DNA from: JAGOLU01 sp037138475 | GTDB taxonomy: Bacteria; Patescibacteriota; Microgenomatia; UBA1406; GWC2-37-13 | Direction: 5' to 3' | Assembly (NCBI GenBank): GCA_037138475.1 | Contig: JBAXII010000005.1 | Span: 8,476 to 72,475, forward strand | Length of the DNA stretch: 64,000 bases | Part shown: positions 42,466 through 49,378 of the stretch, piece after piece | Numbering within the stretch: the first letter of the stretch is position 1 | Layout: each line of letters starts with the position of its first letter | The notes under the pieces: generated by a model | What the model was told of the DNA's origin: nothing | What the model saw: only the letters and a program-made list of their open reading frames with translations | Database searches by the model: none | Translations under genes and position numbers: made by a program

Positions 42466-43787
42466 AATACACGCGCATCGGCCTCGCCATCATTTTCCTT
42501 TTTATCTCCATCATGCTTGTCATGATCGCCGCGAGAGATAGTGAGAATAGGCAGGCGTATGTTTCAAGCGATCTACAGAACGTGGTCGCAGGCGACATCA
42601 GGAAATGCACCAGTGATGTTACTACAAATTGTGCAAGCTGTAGTATCTCAAGCATATCCGCTACCTCTCCTACGTGGGGATGTGAGCTTAAATGCGATAC
42701 AGGGAAGTGTCCTTCTGCACCCATTAATTTTAGAATGGACTACTTTAGCTGCAGGAACTCATCCGGGACCGCGGGTTATAAAAATCAGGATAACCCGTGC
42801 GTGGAAGGCTCCGCGGATTTTATAAAGAAAGGTACTTTGACCACAAATCCTACCTCCCAATCTCAGGTGCCCTATACCTTCAATAATGGTTCAGGTACCC
42901 TTCCTACTGATACCTGCGGAAGAATTCAACTTGATGTTCTACCCGTTGAGATAGGTTGGGAAACCAGCGGTGCAGGAGCCGTGTATGATTTTGGAACTTC
43001 ATGCGCTGCTCCACCCGTTGGCATCACCCAGACAGCTACTCCAGTACCAGGGGTCACCATCACCAATACCCCTGTCCCCAATGCGACTTTGACACCGACA
43101 GTCAAGCCTCCGACCTCGAGTCCTGTCCCGCTCACTGCCACGCCGACGAATACCCCTACCCCCACTGACAGCCCAACTCCAACTCCCTCAAATACCCCGA
43201 CTGGTACATTGACGCCAAGTCCCACACTTACTCCAAAACCGACAAATACTCCGACTGTAGCTCCCTCGCCAACTCCTGGCCCGGTCTGTGCACCCACCGA
43301 GTGTGGTGTCTGTGGATGGAAAGATGTCGCCGGACTTTGTCATGAGGGGGGACTCCTTCCAAATGGCACACGTTGTTGCTACAAGGCATGTGCAGGAAAT
43401 GCATGCACTGCTCGTGCTGGCAATGCGATCGACTCGTGCGCGAGTGACGCAGGATGTGCGGGACCCATCGCCTCAGTTGGGTATAAGTGCGATGCGAAGT
43501 GTGGCATCTGTGGCATCTCAGATAATGGAGGACTCTGCGCTGATATGACGACGCTTCCAAACGGTACGAGGTGCTGTCACAACGCGTGTGTGAGTCAGTC
43601 TTGTGTCCAAGTGAGTGGACAGGATCTCGATCGCTGCGTGTCTGCAGTCGACTGTGCGCCTGGCGCACCTACACTCGCGATCGCACCTCCCGTCTCGCCT
43701 CAGCCAAAGCCACCCGTCTCAGGATTCCTCCCCTGGTATATCATCGCCATCCCTGCCGGCATCCTCCTGCTGGGTATAGTCCTGTAG
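42462..43787 (+). CDS. Cell-surface protein with two Cys-rich modules and C-terminal anchor
   Basis: This 441-residue protein has an N-terminal membrane segment (IGLAIIFLFISIMLVMIAA), a Cys-containing globular domain (about 45-180), a Thr/Pro linker, two well-conserved Cys-rich modules, and a C-terminal helix (FLPWYIIAIPAGILLLGIVL). Module 1 is CAPTECGVCGW...TRCCYKACAGNAC; module 2 is CDAKCGICGI...TRCCHNACVSQSC. Each is followed by a D-x-C-x4-DC tail. The last helix closely resembles that of the glycosidase-like protein at 38877, without basic residues after it. It is translationally coupled to the upstream gene. Function unknown. Confidence 0.75.
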   Translation: MKYTRIGLAIIFLFISIMLVMIAARDSENRQAYVSSDLQNVVAGDIRKCTSDVTTNCASCSISSISATSPTWGCELKCDTGKCPSAPINFRMDYFSCRNSSGTAGYKNQDNPCVEGSADFIKKGTLTTNPTSQSQVPYTFNNGSGTLPTDTCGRIQLDVLPVEIGWETSGAGAVYDFGTSCAAPPVGITQTATPVPGVTITNTPVPNATLTPTVKPPTSSPVPLTATPTNTPTPTDSPTPTPSNTPTGTLTPSPTLTPKPTNTPTVAPSPTPGPVCAPTECGVCGWKDVAGLCHEGGLLPNGTRCCYKACAGNACTARAGNAIDSCASDAGCAGPIASVGYKCDAKCGICGISDNGGLCADMTTLPNGTRCCHNACVSQSCVQVSGQDLDRCVSAVDCAPGAPTLAIAPPVSPQPKPPVSGFLPWYIIAIPAGILLLGIVL

Positions 43788-43796
43788 TAATTGCCC

Positions 43797-43838
43797 TTGA
43801 CAAACCTCTCTCTCTCTCTCTCTCTGAGAAAATACTAT
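43797..43838 (+). promoter_or_regulatory. Promoter with CT-repeat spacer (locus A)
   Basis: TTGACA (43797-43802) is followed by about ten CT units and then TACTAT (43833-43838). The spacing is 30 bases, too long for a standard promoter by several CT units. Loss or gain of CT units could therefore switch the promoter; alternatively another -10 is used. A similar TTGACA plus CT tract occurs at 46940. Confidence 0.5.
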
Positions 43839-43855
43839 AAGTTCGAATCAGCTTT

Positions 43856-43968
43856 TCTCCATTTGCTGGAGACAAAGAGGAGGAGAACGCGCACGTTGAC
43901 ATCTGGAATGTCTGAGACGATATGCATCATGACCACAAGTTGTTGTGGTTGAGATGTGTATCGTCTCA
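43856..43968 (+). ncRNA. Structured leader RNA of locus A
   Basis: Three hairpins precede the gene at 43999: TCTCCA/TGGAGA (43856-43872), GACAT/ATGTC (43898-43912), and a 54-base imperfect hairpin (43915-43968) with outer arms GAGACGATA/TATCGTCTC and inner arms ACCACAA/TTGTGGT. TTCTCC at 43855-43860 could instead pair with GGAGAA at 43882-43887, so the first hairpin has a competitor. AGGAGG at 43878-43883 might serve a 14-codon frame, MSETICIMTTSCCG, at 43908-43952. Whether this is a riboswitch-like leader is inference. Confidence 0.5.
43898..43912. repeat. 15-bp inverted repeat, left copy
   Basis: GACATCTGGAATGTC is the exact reverse complement of 44356-44370 on the other side of the small gene. 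Confidence 0.85.
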
Positions 43969-43998
43969 AACCAAAACAAGACGGTACCAAGGAAAATC

Positions 43999-44331
43999 AT
44001 GAAAATTGTAGATAAAACATGCGTTGAGCAAGCAAATGAGGTAGTTAAAAAAAATGACTCAACCTCCATACTAATTCGGGGTACTAAAGAGTACGCAGAA
44101 TTTATTAAGAGAAAAAACTCAAAAACCGCTCGAGGTGTGCTTCGAGCATATAAGAAAAAACTGAAATTAGTGGGTTTGTTAAATCAAGTCTACAATCTAG
44201 GCCTGATTGAGGGCTACGATATAGCCGAAAGGACTTTGTGCCAGTATTCAAAGTTGCTATTGGATACTGGAAATGTAGAAGGAGCCATTTACATATTAGG
44301 TGAGCTCGCAAAATTAGAATCCGAAGGATAA
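43999..44331 (+). CDS. Small helical protein of unknown function (locus A)
   Basis: This 110-residue protein starts MKIVDKTCVEQANEVVKKND and is mostly predicted helical, with Lys-rich RGVLRAYKKKLKLVGLLNQV and a final amphipathic part (GNVEGAIYILGELAKLESEG). I recognise no family. The ATG at 43999 is preferred because AAGGA lies 8 bases upstream, one of the few ribosome-binding sites in this window; the frame is open from 43945. It has its own promoter, a structured leader, a terminator, and flanking 15-base inverted repeats. Confidence 0.65.
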   Translation: MKIVDKTCVEQANEVVKKNDSTSILIRGTKEYAEFIKRKNSKTARGVLRAYKKKLKLVGLLNQVYNLGLIEGYDIAERTLCQYSKLLLDTGNVEGAIYILGELAKLESEG

Positions 44332-44355
44332 TTGTATTATTGTTTTGGGGGCATC

Positions 44356-44370
44356 GACATTCCAGATGTC
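44356..44370. repeat. 15-bp inverted repeat, right copy
   Basis: GACATTCCAGATGTC, the exact reverse complement of 43898-43912. Each copy is also a 5-bp hairpin by itself. Confidence 0.85.
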
Positions 44371-44393
44371 TCCAATTCAAATCTGCATATCAT

Positions 44394-44417
44394 CCACGTC
44401 ATGCACGTGGTTTTTTT
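44394..44417 (+). terminator. Intrinsic terminator of locus A
   Basis: Hairpin CCACGT-CATGC-ACGTGG followed by seven T residues. Confidence 0.85.
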
Positions 44418-44457
44418 ATCTGATCCGCCTTACTCTGCATTATGAGCTTTGCCTGAA

Positions 44458-44835
44458 ACTCCCCCTGCGAAGCGAGGGGGGAACTGAACGAAGTGAAGTG
44501 GGGGTGTAAAAATCAGGATAAACTGTACTGGCCATCTACACCCCCGCACTTCGTGCACCCCCTCGTCCCGCAGAGCGGGATAAATTCGCGGACGAGGGGG
44601 AGTCGTACTTGGTGCCTGTGGATCCCAGATCCCATGGTTGCGTGAGTCTTTGGGATCTTTCGACTTCGCTTACGCTCCGCTCAAGATGACATGCTTTTGT
44701 TCGTCACTTTACGGACTTTATAGACTTAGATCCCGGATCTCCCTGTCGGGTATGTCCGGGCTCCGCCCGTAGGGATGACCCTGCGGGGTCACTTTACAGA
44801 CTTTATGACTTTAGGGACTTTATAGACTTTCAACT
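44458..44835. repeat. Cloverleaf-type repeat plus other palindromic elements
   Basis: 44458-44613 is a full copy of the large repeat: hairpin CCCCCTGCGAAGCGAGGGGG, central stem GGGGGTGTA/TACACCCCC, hairpin CCCCTCGTCC...GGACGAGGGG, outer ends ACTCCCCC/GGGGGAGT. It is followed by GATCTTTCGACTTCG...TCAAGATGAC (44656-44690), GATCCCGGATC...GGGATGACC (44730-44779) and ACTTTATAGACTTT-type units. No gene is seen. Confidence 0.85.
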
Positions 44836-44841
44836 ATTTTC

Positions 44842-46581
44842 TTATCCCTTCTTATTAAACATCTGTTGGAAGGCTTCCTTGGGGATTTCGACTTTGCCTA
44901 CCATCTTCATCTTCTTTTTACCCTCTTTTTGCTTTTCGAGGAGCTTCTTTTTGCGTCCTACATCTCCGGCGCCGACCACCTTGCTATTTTTGATGAGCAC
45001 ATCCTTGCGGAAGGGCGCGATGCGCTCGCTGGCGATGATTTTACCCTTAAACTGTCCTTGGATCTTCACCTCGTACTGCTGACGAGGGATCAGGTCACGC
45101 AGACGCTTGCAGAGCTGATCCGCCTTTTCGTATGCGCGCTCTGCGACGACGATTTCAGAAAATTCCTCGACAGGATCGGAGTTCAGCAGGAGGAGGAGCT
45201 TGTCCGCCTTTACGACCTGATAGTCCACAAACTCCCAGTCGAGACTCGCATATCCTGAGGTGACAGACTTCAGCCTGTCAAAGAAGTCTGAGATCATCTC
45301 AGAGAGCGGCATGTGATAGATTATGTTCACCTGGTGCTTGTTGTCCATCGTCTGAAACTTCCCCCGGTACTGCTCACAAAGCTCCATGATAGCTCCCACA
45401 TAGGTAGCAGGGGTGATGATCATGATCTTTACGATGGGCTCTTTGTAGATGCCCTCTCCCTCTTTGATAAACTCGACCTGAGGTGGGGTGAGTACGATCG
45501 AGAGGTCAAACTCCCGCTCGAGACGCTCCCGCACGACATCAGCATGGAGCAAGCCGAGGAAGCCGACACGAAACCCCGCGCCGAGGGTCATGCTGTAGAT
45601 CGATTGATAGTCGAGTGCTGCGTCGTTTAGACAGAGTTTTTCCAATGCTTTTTTGAAGTTCAGATAGTCATCCGTATCTGTGGGAAACATGCTCGCATAT
45701 ACCATCGGCTTGACCTTTTTGTAGCCTGGAAGTGCCGTGTCTGGAGACTTTTGGAGGACTATCGTATCTCCAACTGAGACATCACGAATATTCTTGAGAT
45801 TGGTGGCGATATAGCCGATCTCACCTGATTGGAGCGCGCCGACACGCTTCAGGTCAGGAGTAAAATGTCCGATCTCAGGAGGCTCACACTTCACGCCAGA
45901 TATGCAGAGCTTATACGTAACGCCCTCGGTGGCCGAGCCCTCAAACATACGAACGAACGCAACGACTCCGAGGTACGCGTCATAATACGAGTCAAAGATG
46001 AGCGCCTTTGGGTGATCGCTGAGATTTATCTGGGGGGGAGGTACTACTTTGATCAACGCGCGGAGAAGTCCCTCGACGCCGACTCCAGTTTTCGCGGATA
46101 CACAGTGTATCTCTTCTTCTTTGCAGTTTAAGAATTCGATGAGGGCGAGCTTGGTCTTGTCCACCTCGGCACTGGGTAGATCGATCTTGTTCACGACAGG
46201 GATGATGACGAGATTTTTCTCGATGGCTTTGTACGCGTTGGCGATCGTCTGCGCCTGGATGCCCTGCGTGGCGTCCACGAGAAGGAGCACACCCTCTACA
46301 CAGGCGAGGGTGCGATCTACTTCGTAGGAAAAGTCTACATGGCCCGGTGTATCGATGAGATTCAATATGTACTCGACTCCATCCATCACGTACTTCATGC
46401 GTACCGGAGCGAGCTTTATGGTGATGCCTCGCTCACGTGAGACAGGATTTCGATCGAGGAACTGCTGTTCACCTGTTTTGAGGTCTACGGTCTTGGTCAT
46501 CTCCAGTAGACGGTCTGCGAGTGTCGACTTGCCGTGGTCGATATGGGCGATGATGGCAAAGTTGCGGATAGGGGAGGACAT
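44842..46581 (-). CDS. lepA: Elongation factor 4 (LepA)
   Basis: This 579-residue translation GTPase begins MSSPIRNFAIIAHIDHGKST with G1 HIDHGKST, G2 ERGITIK, G3 DTPGHVDF, G4 NKIDLP and G5 SAKTG. Domains 2-5 follow, ending with LLEKQKEGKKKMKMVGKVE and IPKEAFQQM, typical of EF4. It promotes back-translocation or ribosome biogenesis under stress. The ATG at 46581 is fixed by homology and by TATAAT (46589-46594) seven bases upstream; the open frame extends into a repeat element. Confidence 0.97.
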   Translation of the reverse strand: MSSPIRNFAIIAHIDHGKSTLADRLLEMTKTVDLKTGEQQFLDRNPVSRERGITIKLAPVRMKYVMDGVEYILNLIDTPGHVDFSYEVDRTLACVEGVLLLVDATQGIQAQTIANAYKAIEKNLVIIPVVNKIDLPSAEVDKTKLALIEFLNCKEEEIHCVSAKTGVGVEGLLRALIKVVPPPQINLSDHPKALIFDSYYDAYLGVVAFVRMFEGSATEGVTYKLCISGVKCEPPEIGHFTPDLKRVGALQSGEIGYIATNLKNIRDVSVGDTIVLQKSPDTALPGYKKVKPMVYASMFPTDTDDYLNFKKALEKLCLNDAALDYQSIYSMTLGAGFRVGFLGLLHADVVRERLEREFDLSIVLTPPQVEFIKEGEGIYKEPIVKIMIITPATYVGAIMELCEQYRGKFQTMDNKHQVNIIYHMPLSEMISDFFDRLKSVTSGYASLDWEFVDYQVVKADKLLLLLNSDPVEEFSEIVVAERAYEKADQLCKRLRDLIPRQQYEVKIQGQFKGKIIASERIAPFRKDVLIKNSKVVGAGDVGRKKKLLEKQKEGKKKMKMVGKVEIPKEAFQQMFNKKG

Positions 46582-46588
46582 GGAGGGT

Positions 46589-46594
46589 ATTATA
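46589..46594 (-). promoter_or_regulatory. -10 box TATAAT of lepA
   Basis: On the minus strand TATAAT ends seven bases before the lepA ATG. CCCTCC, not a ribosome-binding site, lies between them. This is a clear leaderless example. Confidence 0.7.
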
Positions 46595-46679
46595 GGGCAT
46601 GAGCTCTGAGCGTAGAGCGCAAAGCGAACGCGTAGAGCGTAAAGTGGGATGAATTCACGTGTATGACACACAGGTGCAT

Positions 46680-46841
46680 GACTCCCCCTTCTGCCGATCC
46701 GCCAAATCGGTGGAGGCAGAGAGGGGGCAACGGGCCAAAAGGCGAGTGGGGGGGTACTGTTTGGACAAATGCAATAGGTCATCTACACCCCCCCTCAGGA
46801 GGAGGGGCACCCCCTCGTTGGGGAACGAGGGGGAGTTGTAT
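46680..46841. repeat. Cloverleaf-type repeat copy upstream of lepA
   Basis: Outer ends ACTCCCCCTT/GAGGGGGAGT, central GGGGGGGTACTG...CTACACCCCCC with TTTGGACAAATGCAAT in the loop, and a CCGATCCGCCAAATCGGTGG hairpin tip. Same architecture as 44458 and 50790. Confidence 0.8.
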
Positions 46842-46939
46842 CTGGCGCCTTTATTTCCTGACATGCCGATATTACATTTAGTCTGAATTTTGAAAACACC
46901 AGCGGGGTGTAAATACCAAATTACCTATAGCATATGCTC

Positions 46940-46975
46940 TTGACAAAACTCTCTCTCTCTGAGAGAGAATGTGAT
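46940..46975 (+). promoter_or_regulatory. TTGACA with CT-repeat tract (locus B promoter)
   Basis: TTGACA (46940-46945) is followed by CTCTCTCTCTCTGAGAGAG, which can itself fold, and then by TGTGAT (46970-46975) as a weak -10 candidate. The arrangement is the same as at 43797. Confidence 0.45.
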
Positions 46976-46984
46976 TGCCTGAAA

Positions 46985-47206
46985 TTATACCCATCGCCAG
47001 ATGGGTATAAATGAGTCCGGGTCGTGTGGTGGACGAAATCCACTTCGGCACTATCGCATATGACTGATCTGTCGTCCCGCTGACTTGTATGACAGCATAT
47101 ACAAGCAGCCATGACGATATCAGTAGGCGAGCATACCACGTGTCGACCAGCGGCAGTACTGAGTACTGAACAAACTAGAATCCAGCCTGTTTCCAACGAA
47201 GGCTGG
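46985..47206 (+). ncRNA. Structured leader RNA of locus B
   Basis: Several strong hairpins lie in series. 46985-47010 has an 11-bp perfect stem TTATACCCATC/GATGGGTATAA with loop GCCA. 47064-47123 is a long hairpin (arms CTGAT, TCGTC, GCTG, CTTGTAT paired with ATACAAG, CAGC, GACGA, ATCAG; 21 pairs). 47154-47168 is the palindrome CAGTACTGAGTACTG. 47182-47206 pairs CCAGCCT with AGGCTGG and ends at the ribosome-binding site. The number and quality of the stems suggest a functional RNA; its class is unknown. Confidence 0.55.
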
Positions 47207-47221
47207 GAGGAGGAAGAAGTC

Positions 47222-47410
47222 ATGAGTGAGGTATTTACATTCCCGATAACAAAGGGAAATTTTGATTCCAAAGAAGCAGCACAGGCTGCAATGGAATTAA
47301 AGAAAAAGGAGCTCGAGAGAGCTCACTCAAAAGGGTCCTCGGGAAACGAAGAAGTTTCCGAGGAAAAAGGAGAGTGGAGCTACTATTTTGAATTTGTAAC
47401 TCCACAGTAA
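47222..47410 (+). CDS. Small acidic/charged protein of unknown function (locus B)
   Basis: This 62-residue protein starts MSEVFTFPITKGNFDSKEAA. A short strand is followed by a helix (AAQAAMELKKKELERA), a charged Ser/Gly/Glu linker, and a final strand WSYYFEFV. No family is recognised. The start at 47222 is set by a strong ribosome-binding site, AGGAGG, eight bases upstream; the longer frame from 47111 runs through leader hairpins and is unlikely to be used. Confidence 0.6.
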   Translation: MSEVFTFPITKGNFDSKEAAQAAMELKKKELERAHSKGSSGNEEVSEEKGEWSYYFEFVTPQ

Positions 47411-47414
47411 TGAA

Positions 47415-47439
47415 TCCTCACCCCGACTCAGGGTGAGGA
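47415..47439 (+). terminator. Hairpin after locus B
   Basis: TCCTCACCC/GGGTGAGGA, a nine-base-pair stem with a seven-base loop, right after the stop codon. The following CTTTCC is only weakly T-rich, so termination may be partial. Confidence 0.6.
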
Positions 47440-47554
47440 CTTTCCAAGAACCCACTGATACTCTTATCACTCCGGATTCCCTAATTCTGTGCAACGGATA
47501 CGTTCATAGAGATTGTAATCGTCAATAATTACGATAACGACAAATACACAGTCA

Positions 47555-47695
47555 TTCTGATCCGCCCCGGGCGGAGAAGAATCTCATATATCAGGGATCT
47601 TTCCCCGCCGATTCAGCGGGTCAAGATGACATGCTTTGCTCGTCGCTTTACAAACTTTATGAACTTTATAGACTTTAAGGACTTTATGACTACTG
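47555..47695. repeat. Palindromic and ACTTTATGA-type repeats before pyk
   Basis: TCATTCTGATCCGCCCCGGG...AGAAGAATC (47552-47583), GATCTTTCCCCGCC...GGGTCAAGATGACATG (47598-47632), and then tandem ACTTTATGAACTTTATAGACTTTA units. Confidence 0.75.
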
Positions 47696-47699
47696 TCTT

Positions 47700-49103
47700 C
47701 TAACTAATCTCCACTATCCTCAGTGAGCTGGTGCCGCCCTTGGCGCCCCAGTAGTCGCCGTGAGTGACGATGACCGCATCACCCTTTTTGAGGAGGCCTT
47801 CGCTTTTAAGTTTTTCGATACTCTCTGACACCTGGTCTTTTGATACCTCACCTGTAGGTTCGTCGTGCATGCGTGGATATACCCCATAGCTCAGTGCGAG
47901 TCGTCCGGCGATACTCACTGAAGGAGTAAACGCATAGATCGGTGCATCCGCACGATAGTGAGAGAGGAGGCGCGCCATGCGGCCCGTGTTTGTGAATACG
48001 ACAAATGCTTTGACATGAGTACCGGTGGTGAGATAGTCTTGGTAGATCTTGTATGCTGCATGAGCGATACGAGATGGCTTGTCCAAGAGCTCCATATGTA
48101 CACTACGTGACATGTAGTGATTGCCCTCCATCTCATGAAACTCGGCGATCTTTGACATCATCTGTATCGTCTCGACAGGATACACACCAGCTGCAGTCTC
48201 ACCTGAGGTCATGATCGCATCGGTCCGGTCATAGATGGCATTTGCGGCATCAGACACCTCGGCACGCGTAGGGAATGGATTTTTTTCCATACTCGACATC
48301 ATCTGTGTCGCGACGATGACTGGCTTATCATACTTTAGACACAGGTCGATCATGCACTTTTGGTGCAGCGGGACACGCTCGATGGGACTCTCGACGGCGA
48401 GGTCACCACGCGCTACCATGACTGCATCCGTCTCTCGTACGATCTCCTCGAGAAAGTCGAGACACTGTCGTGTCTCAAGCTTTGCGATGAGGGGACCTGT
48501 GTAGCCTCGCTCTGCACACTTCGCACGCACATCTTTGATATCCTGAGCATTTCTGACAAAGGATACCGCAACCCAATCAAGCTGATTTTTCACTGCCAGA
48601 TCGACGCCGATGATATCTCGCTCGGTCAGGAGCTCGACGGGAAAATCGACACCGGGGATGTTCAGTGACTTGCGCGTCTTCATGATCGTATCCGTATGAC
48701 AGAGGAGTGTGACCACCTCACCTGCTTCCTCCACCGTGAATCGTATCGTGCCGTCATCGACGAGGATCTCGTTTCCGACCTGCAGGAGTGGGATGATGTG
48801 GGGATGAGTCAGGGTAAAGTCTGGAGTACCGAGCTTCACCCGCATGCCTTTTTTGAGCTCGATGGTGGGGGTAGAAAGAATGAGGCGAAATGAAGGTCCC
48901 TGGAGGTCCATAATGATCGAGGGCACCACCCCAAGCTTCTGTGATACCTCACGGATGCTATGTACGTACATCTCGTGTTTGGCTGGTTCGCCGTGTTTGA
49001 AGTTTAGGCGGAAGACGTTTACTCCCGCTTTGATAAGTCCTTCGATCTGTTCGAGGGTTTCTGATGCAGGTCCGATGGTTGAGACGATTTTGGTGAATTT
49101 CAT
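47700..49103 (-). CDS. pyk: Pyruvate kinase with altered potassium-site residues
   Basis: This 467-residue enzyme makes ATP and pyruvate from phosphoenolpyruvate. Catalytic segments are present: VFRLNF, LIAKLETRQC with the active Lys, VMVARGDLAVE, KPVIVATQMMSSM, TRAEVSDAANAI and MTSGETAAGVYP. The potassium-site segments differ from the standard NFSHG and LDTKGPEIRT: here they read NFKHG (K36) and MDLQGPSFRL (L67, Q68, S71). Start at 49103 is supported by TATACT (49110-49115) six bases upstream. Confidence 0.95.
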   Translation of the reverse strand: MKFTKIVSTIGPASETLEQIEGLIKAGVNVFRLNFKHGEPAKHEMYVHSIREVSQKLGVVPSIIMDLQGPSFRLILSTPTIELKKGMRVKLGTPDFTLTHPHIIPLLQVGNEILVDDGTIRFTVEEAGEVVTLLCHTDTIMKTRKSLNIPGVDFPVELLTERDIIGVDLAVKNQLDWVAVSFVRNAQDIKDVRAKCAERGYTGPLIAKLETRQCLDFLEEIVRETDAVMVARGDLAVESPIERVPLHQKCMIDLCLKYDKPVIVATQMMSSMEKNPFPTRAEVSDAANAIYDRTDAIMTSGETAAGVYPVETIQMMSKIAEFHEMEGNHYMSRSVHMELLDKPSRIAHAAYKIYQDYLTTGTHVKAFVVFTNTGRMARLLSHYRADAPIYAFTPSVSIAGRLALSYGVYPRMHDEPTGEVSKDQVSESIEKLKSEGLLKKGDAVIVTHGDYWGAKGGTSSLRIVEIS

Positions 49104-49224
49104 AACAAAAGTATAGCATGGGGAAAACAAGTTCATCAGGTTGAAAGCTATAAAGCTCTCATGCTCTCAGTTTGTATTATTTGTAGAGTTCAAACATCCT
49201 ATCTATTCGCATTAAAAGCATTAC

Positions 49225-49378
49225 AAACCTTAGGAACTTTATGAACTTTATGAACTTGGATCCCGTTTTTCAACGGGATGACATCTGTGGTGCCTGTGGA
49301 TCTTTCGACTTCGCTTACGCTACGCTCAAGATGACATGGAACTTTACAAACTTTATGAACTTTACAAACTTTACAAAC
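49225..49378. repeat. Palindromic and ACTTTACAAACTTT-type repeats
   Basis: AACTTTATGAACTTTATGAA units, a GGATCCCGTTTTTCAACGGGATGACA element, GATCTTTCGACTTCG...TCAAGATGACATGG, and then ACTTTACAAACTTTATGAAC units up to the stop of the next gene. Confidence 0.75.

Noticed and set aside
40709..43297. Val/Gly-rich minus-strand open frames
   Set aside because: They are the reverse reading of the Thr/Pro-rich linkers in the surface proteins at 38877 and 42462.
43945..43998. GTG start extending the locus A protein
   Set aside because: The extension lies in the arm of the long leader hairpin and has no ribosome-binding site; the ATG at 43999 has one.
47111..47221. Longer 99-residue version of the locus B protein
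   Set aside because: Its N-terminal part is leader hairpin sequence, and a strong AGGAGG site is placed correctly for the ATG at 47222.
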